Shown here: positions 15,446-16,185 of the stretch, piece after piece
How the letters are laid out: each line of letters begins with the position of its first letter
Numbering within the stretch: position 1 is the first letter of the stretch
Origin: an uncultured Catenibacterium sp.
Lineage (GTDB): Bacteria; Bacillota_I; Bacilli_A; Erysipelotrichales; Coprobacillaceae
Length of the DNA stretch: 16,185 nucleotides
Reading direction: 5' to 3'
Assembly: GCF_900764565.1 (NCBI RefSeq)
Contig: NZ_CAAFOM010000294.1
Location: 1-16,185, forward strand
Program-made: the position numbers and the translations under genes
The notes under the pieces: generated by a model
Seen by the model: the letters and a program-made list of their open reading frames with translations, nothing else
Told to the model about the DNA's origin: nothing
Database searches by the model: none

Positions 15446-15469
15446 AGGTAGTGAAAGCTGCCTTTTTTT
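15446..15469 (+). terminator. Rho-independent terminator of gene A
   Basis: AGGTAGT (15446-15452) pairs with GCTGCCT (15457-15463), with wobbles, around a GAAA loop, followed by a T-run to 15469. Confidence 0.85.
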
Positions 15470-15573
15470 AATTAATAGATAAAGAATTGAATATGATTAT
15501 CAGAATTACCTTAATCTATAACAATGGTGATGGAATATTGTAGTTTGTAAAAAAGATTTCAAAAAGTCAAAAA

Positions 15574-15585
15574 GTAACATGTTAC
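15574..15585. promoter_or_regulatory. Palindrome upstream of the gene B promoter
   Basis: GTAACATGTTAC is a perfect 12-bp palindrome 12 bp upstream of the -35 box. It is a possible activator or repressor site. The rest of 15470-15597 shows nothing else I can support. Confidence 0.35.
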
Positions 15586-15597
15586 GATGAAAATATA

Positions 15598-15625
15598 TTG
15601 TAAAAAGAATGTGATATGTTAAAAT
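15598..15625 (+). promoter_or_regulatory. Extended -10 promoter of small protein gene B
   Basis: TTGTAA (15598-15603), a 16-bp spacer and TAAAAT (15620-15625), with TG at 15617-15618. The spacer length and flanking bases match the gene A promoter. Confidence 0.7.
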
Positions 15626-15634
15626 AACACTTGT

Positions 15635-15652
15635 CTGTCTTCAGAGCGACAG
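15635..15652 (+). other. 5'-proximal leader hairpin of gene B
   Basis: CTGTC (15635-15639) and GACAG (15648-15652) enclose an 8-nt loop just after the predicted start near 15632. The position is equivalent to the gene A leader hairpin, but the sequence is unrelated. Confidence 0.35.
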
Positions 15653-15680
15653 AATATTAAAATGGAAGGGGGAAATGAAT

Positions 15681-16097
15681 ATGAAGAAATGGACAACTCC
15701 AATGGCAATGGAAGAAAGTTTCACTGCAAACGTTGATGTTGCAGTATCAACTTGTTATATAGTAGCATGTGACGCTGAGGAGGCGAATAAGTATGAAAAG
15801 GGATGTTTTGATTTTCCTTTGAATCTAATACGTAATCATAAAAATGTTAATTGTATTTTTCCTGAGAAAAATGTAATTCAAATTGATCAAACAACACATA
15901 AAATTACAGGTATGATAGGAGAATACAGTAATGGTGATGTTCCGTGTCAATTTACTGATTCTAATTATCAACCTATTAATCCAGGTGAATTAGAAGTAGG
16001 TAAAAGAGTCTATTGGACACACCAAGGCCTTCTAGGAACATATCATCATCAGGGTGATCTTAAGTTAAGTGACCCAAATAAGAAGTGTATGTCTTAA
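15681..16097 (+). CDS. Small Cys/His-rich protein B, paralogue of protein A, unknown function
   Basis: The frame is open from ATG 15675, but GGAAGGGGG (15664-15672) is only 2 nt from it and 8 nt from ATG 15681. The latter also gives the same MKKW start as protein A, so I use 15681 (138 aa). Residues 1-17 match protein A at 11 positions (M-K-K-W-x-T-P-x-A-x-x-E-x-F-x-A-N). Then come TCYIVAC (C25, C30), LIRNHKNVNC (H53, C58), VPC (C89), VGKRVYW and LGTYHHQG (H122-H123). It has extra Cys at 42 and 136. No signal peptide or TM helix is seen. Five of six Gln codons are CAA, unlike gene A and most of the window, which may hint at a different origin, though the numbers are small. The gene is monocistronic. 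Function is not known. Confidence 0.8.
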   Translation: MKKWTTPMAMEESFTANVDVAVSTCYIVACDAEEANKYEKGCFDFPLNLIRNHKNVNCIFPEKNVIQIDQTTHKITGMIGEYSNGDVPCQFTDSNYQPINPGELEVGKRVYWTHQGLLGTYHHQGDLKLSDPNKKCMS

Positions 16098-16111
16098 ACT
16101 ATAAAACATTG

Positions 16112-16158
16112 AAAAAGCTTATGAAATATATTAATATTTCAGTAAGCTTTTTTATTTT
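16112..16158 (+). terminator. Rho-independent terminator of gene B
   Basis: AAAAAGCTTA (16112-16121) and TAAGCTTTTT (16143-16152) form a perfect 10-bp stem. GAAATAT/ATATTTC inside it adds seven pairs past a small internal loop. T-rich sequence follows. The A-rich left arm would also let it work on the opposite strand. Nothing recognisable follows to the window end. Confidence 0.85.
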
Positions 16159-16185
16159 GGAATGAAAGACAAACTATTAGATGTC

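Overview
The window reads as chromosomal DNA of a low-G+C Firmicute. An Erysipelotrichia-type gut bacterium is my best guess. This rests on AT-rich sequence, a strong preference for CAG glutamine codons in most genes, strong AGGAG/GGGGG ribosome binding sites, a sortase-anchored host-glycan hydrolase, and the mix of capsule-type and PTS genes. The species is inferred and cannot be fixed from this sequence alone. All supported genes lie on the + strand. I see no tRNA, rRNA, IS element or CRISPR array.

Layout: (1) 127-5349 encodes a secreted, wall-anchored GH84 beta-N-acetylglucosaminidase with discoidin/CBM-like and FIVAR-like repeats, closed by its own terminator. (2) 5456-8119 is a two-gene unit: a PF14907-type nucleotidyltransferase and a three-TM LytR-CpsA-Psr (LCP) protein. 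(3) 8416-10592 is a translationally coupled pair: a membrane nucleotide-sugar 4,6-dehydratase (CapD/EpsC/WbpM type) and a small PqqD-family protein. The stop codon of the latter lies in the loop of the terminator hairpin. (4) 10719-14811 is a sugar module: a monocistronic RpiR/SIS regulator, a 421-bp intergenic region, then fruK (1-phosphofructokinase) and fruA (fructose PTS EIIABC). The intergenic region holds two terminators, a candidate structured RNA, a near-consensus promoter and palindromic operator-like sites. (5) 14996-16097 holds two tandem paralogous small proteins of unknown function, each with its own promoter, 5'-proximal leader hairpin, very strong RBS and terminator.

The surface genes fit together: the 4,6-dehydratase would make a modified nucleotide sugar for a surface polysaccharide, the LCP protein would attach the polymer to the wall, and the GH84 enzyme would trim external GlcNAc-containing glycans. 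FruA and FruK form a standard route from fructose to fructose-1,6-bisphosphate, probably controlled by the adjacent RpiR regulator.

The least explained part is the pair of MKKW proteins. They share an N-terminal W-x-x-P...E-x-F-x-A-N block that resembles RiPP leader peptides, a C-Y-x-V-A-C pair, further conserved Cys/His, and a C-terminal L-G-T-x-x-H-H-Q-G motif. A PqqD-like protein, of the fold that binds RiPP leaders, is encoded about 4.4 kb upstream. No RiPP-modifying enzyme or exporter is visible, so a functional link is a hypothesis only.
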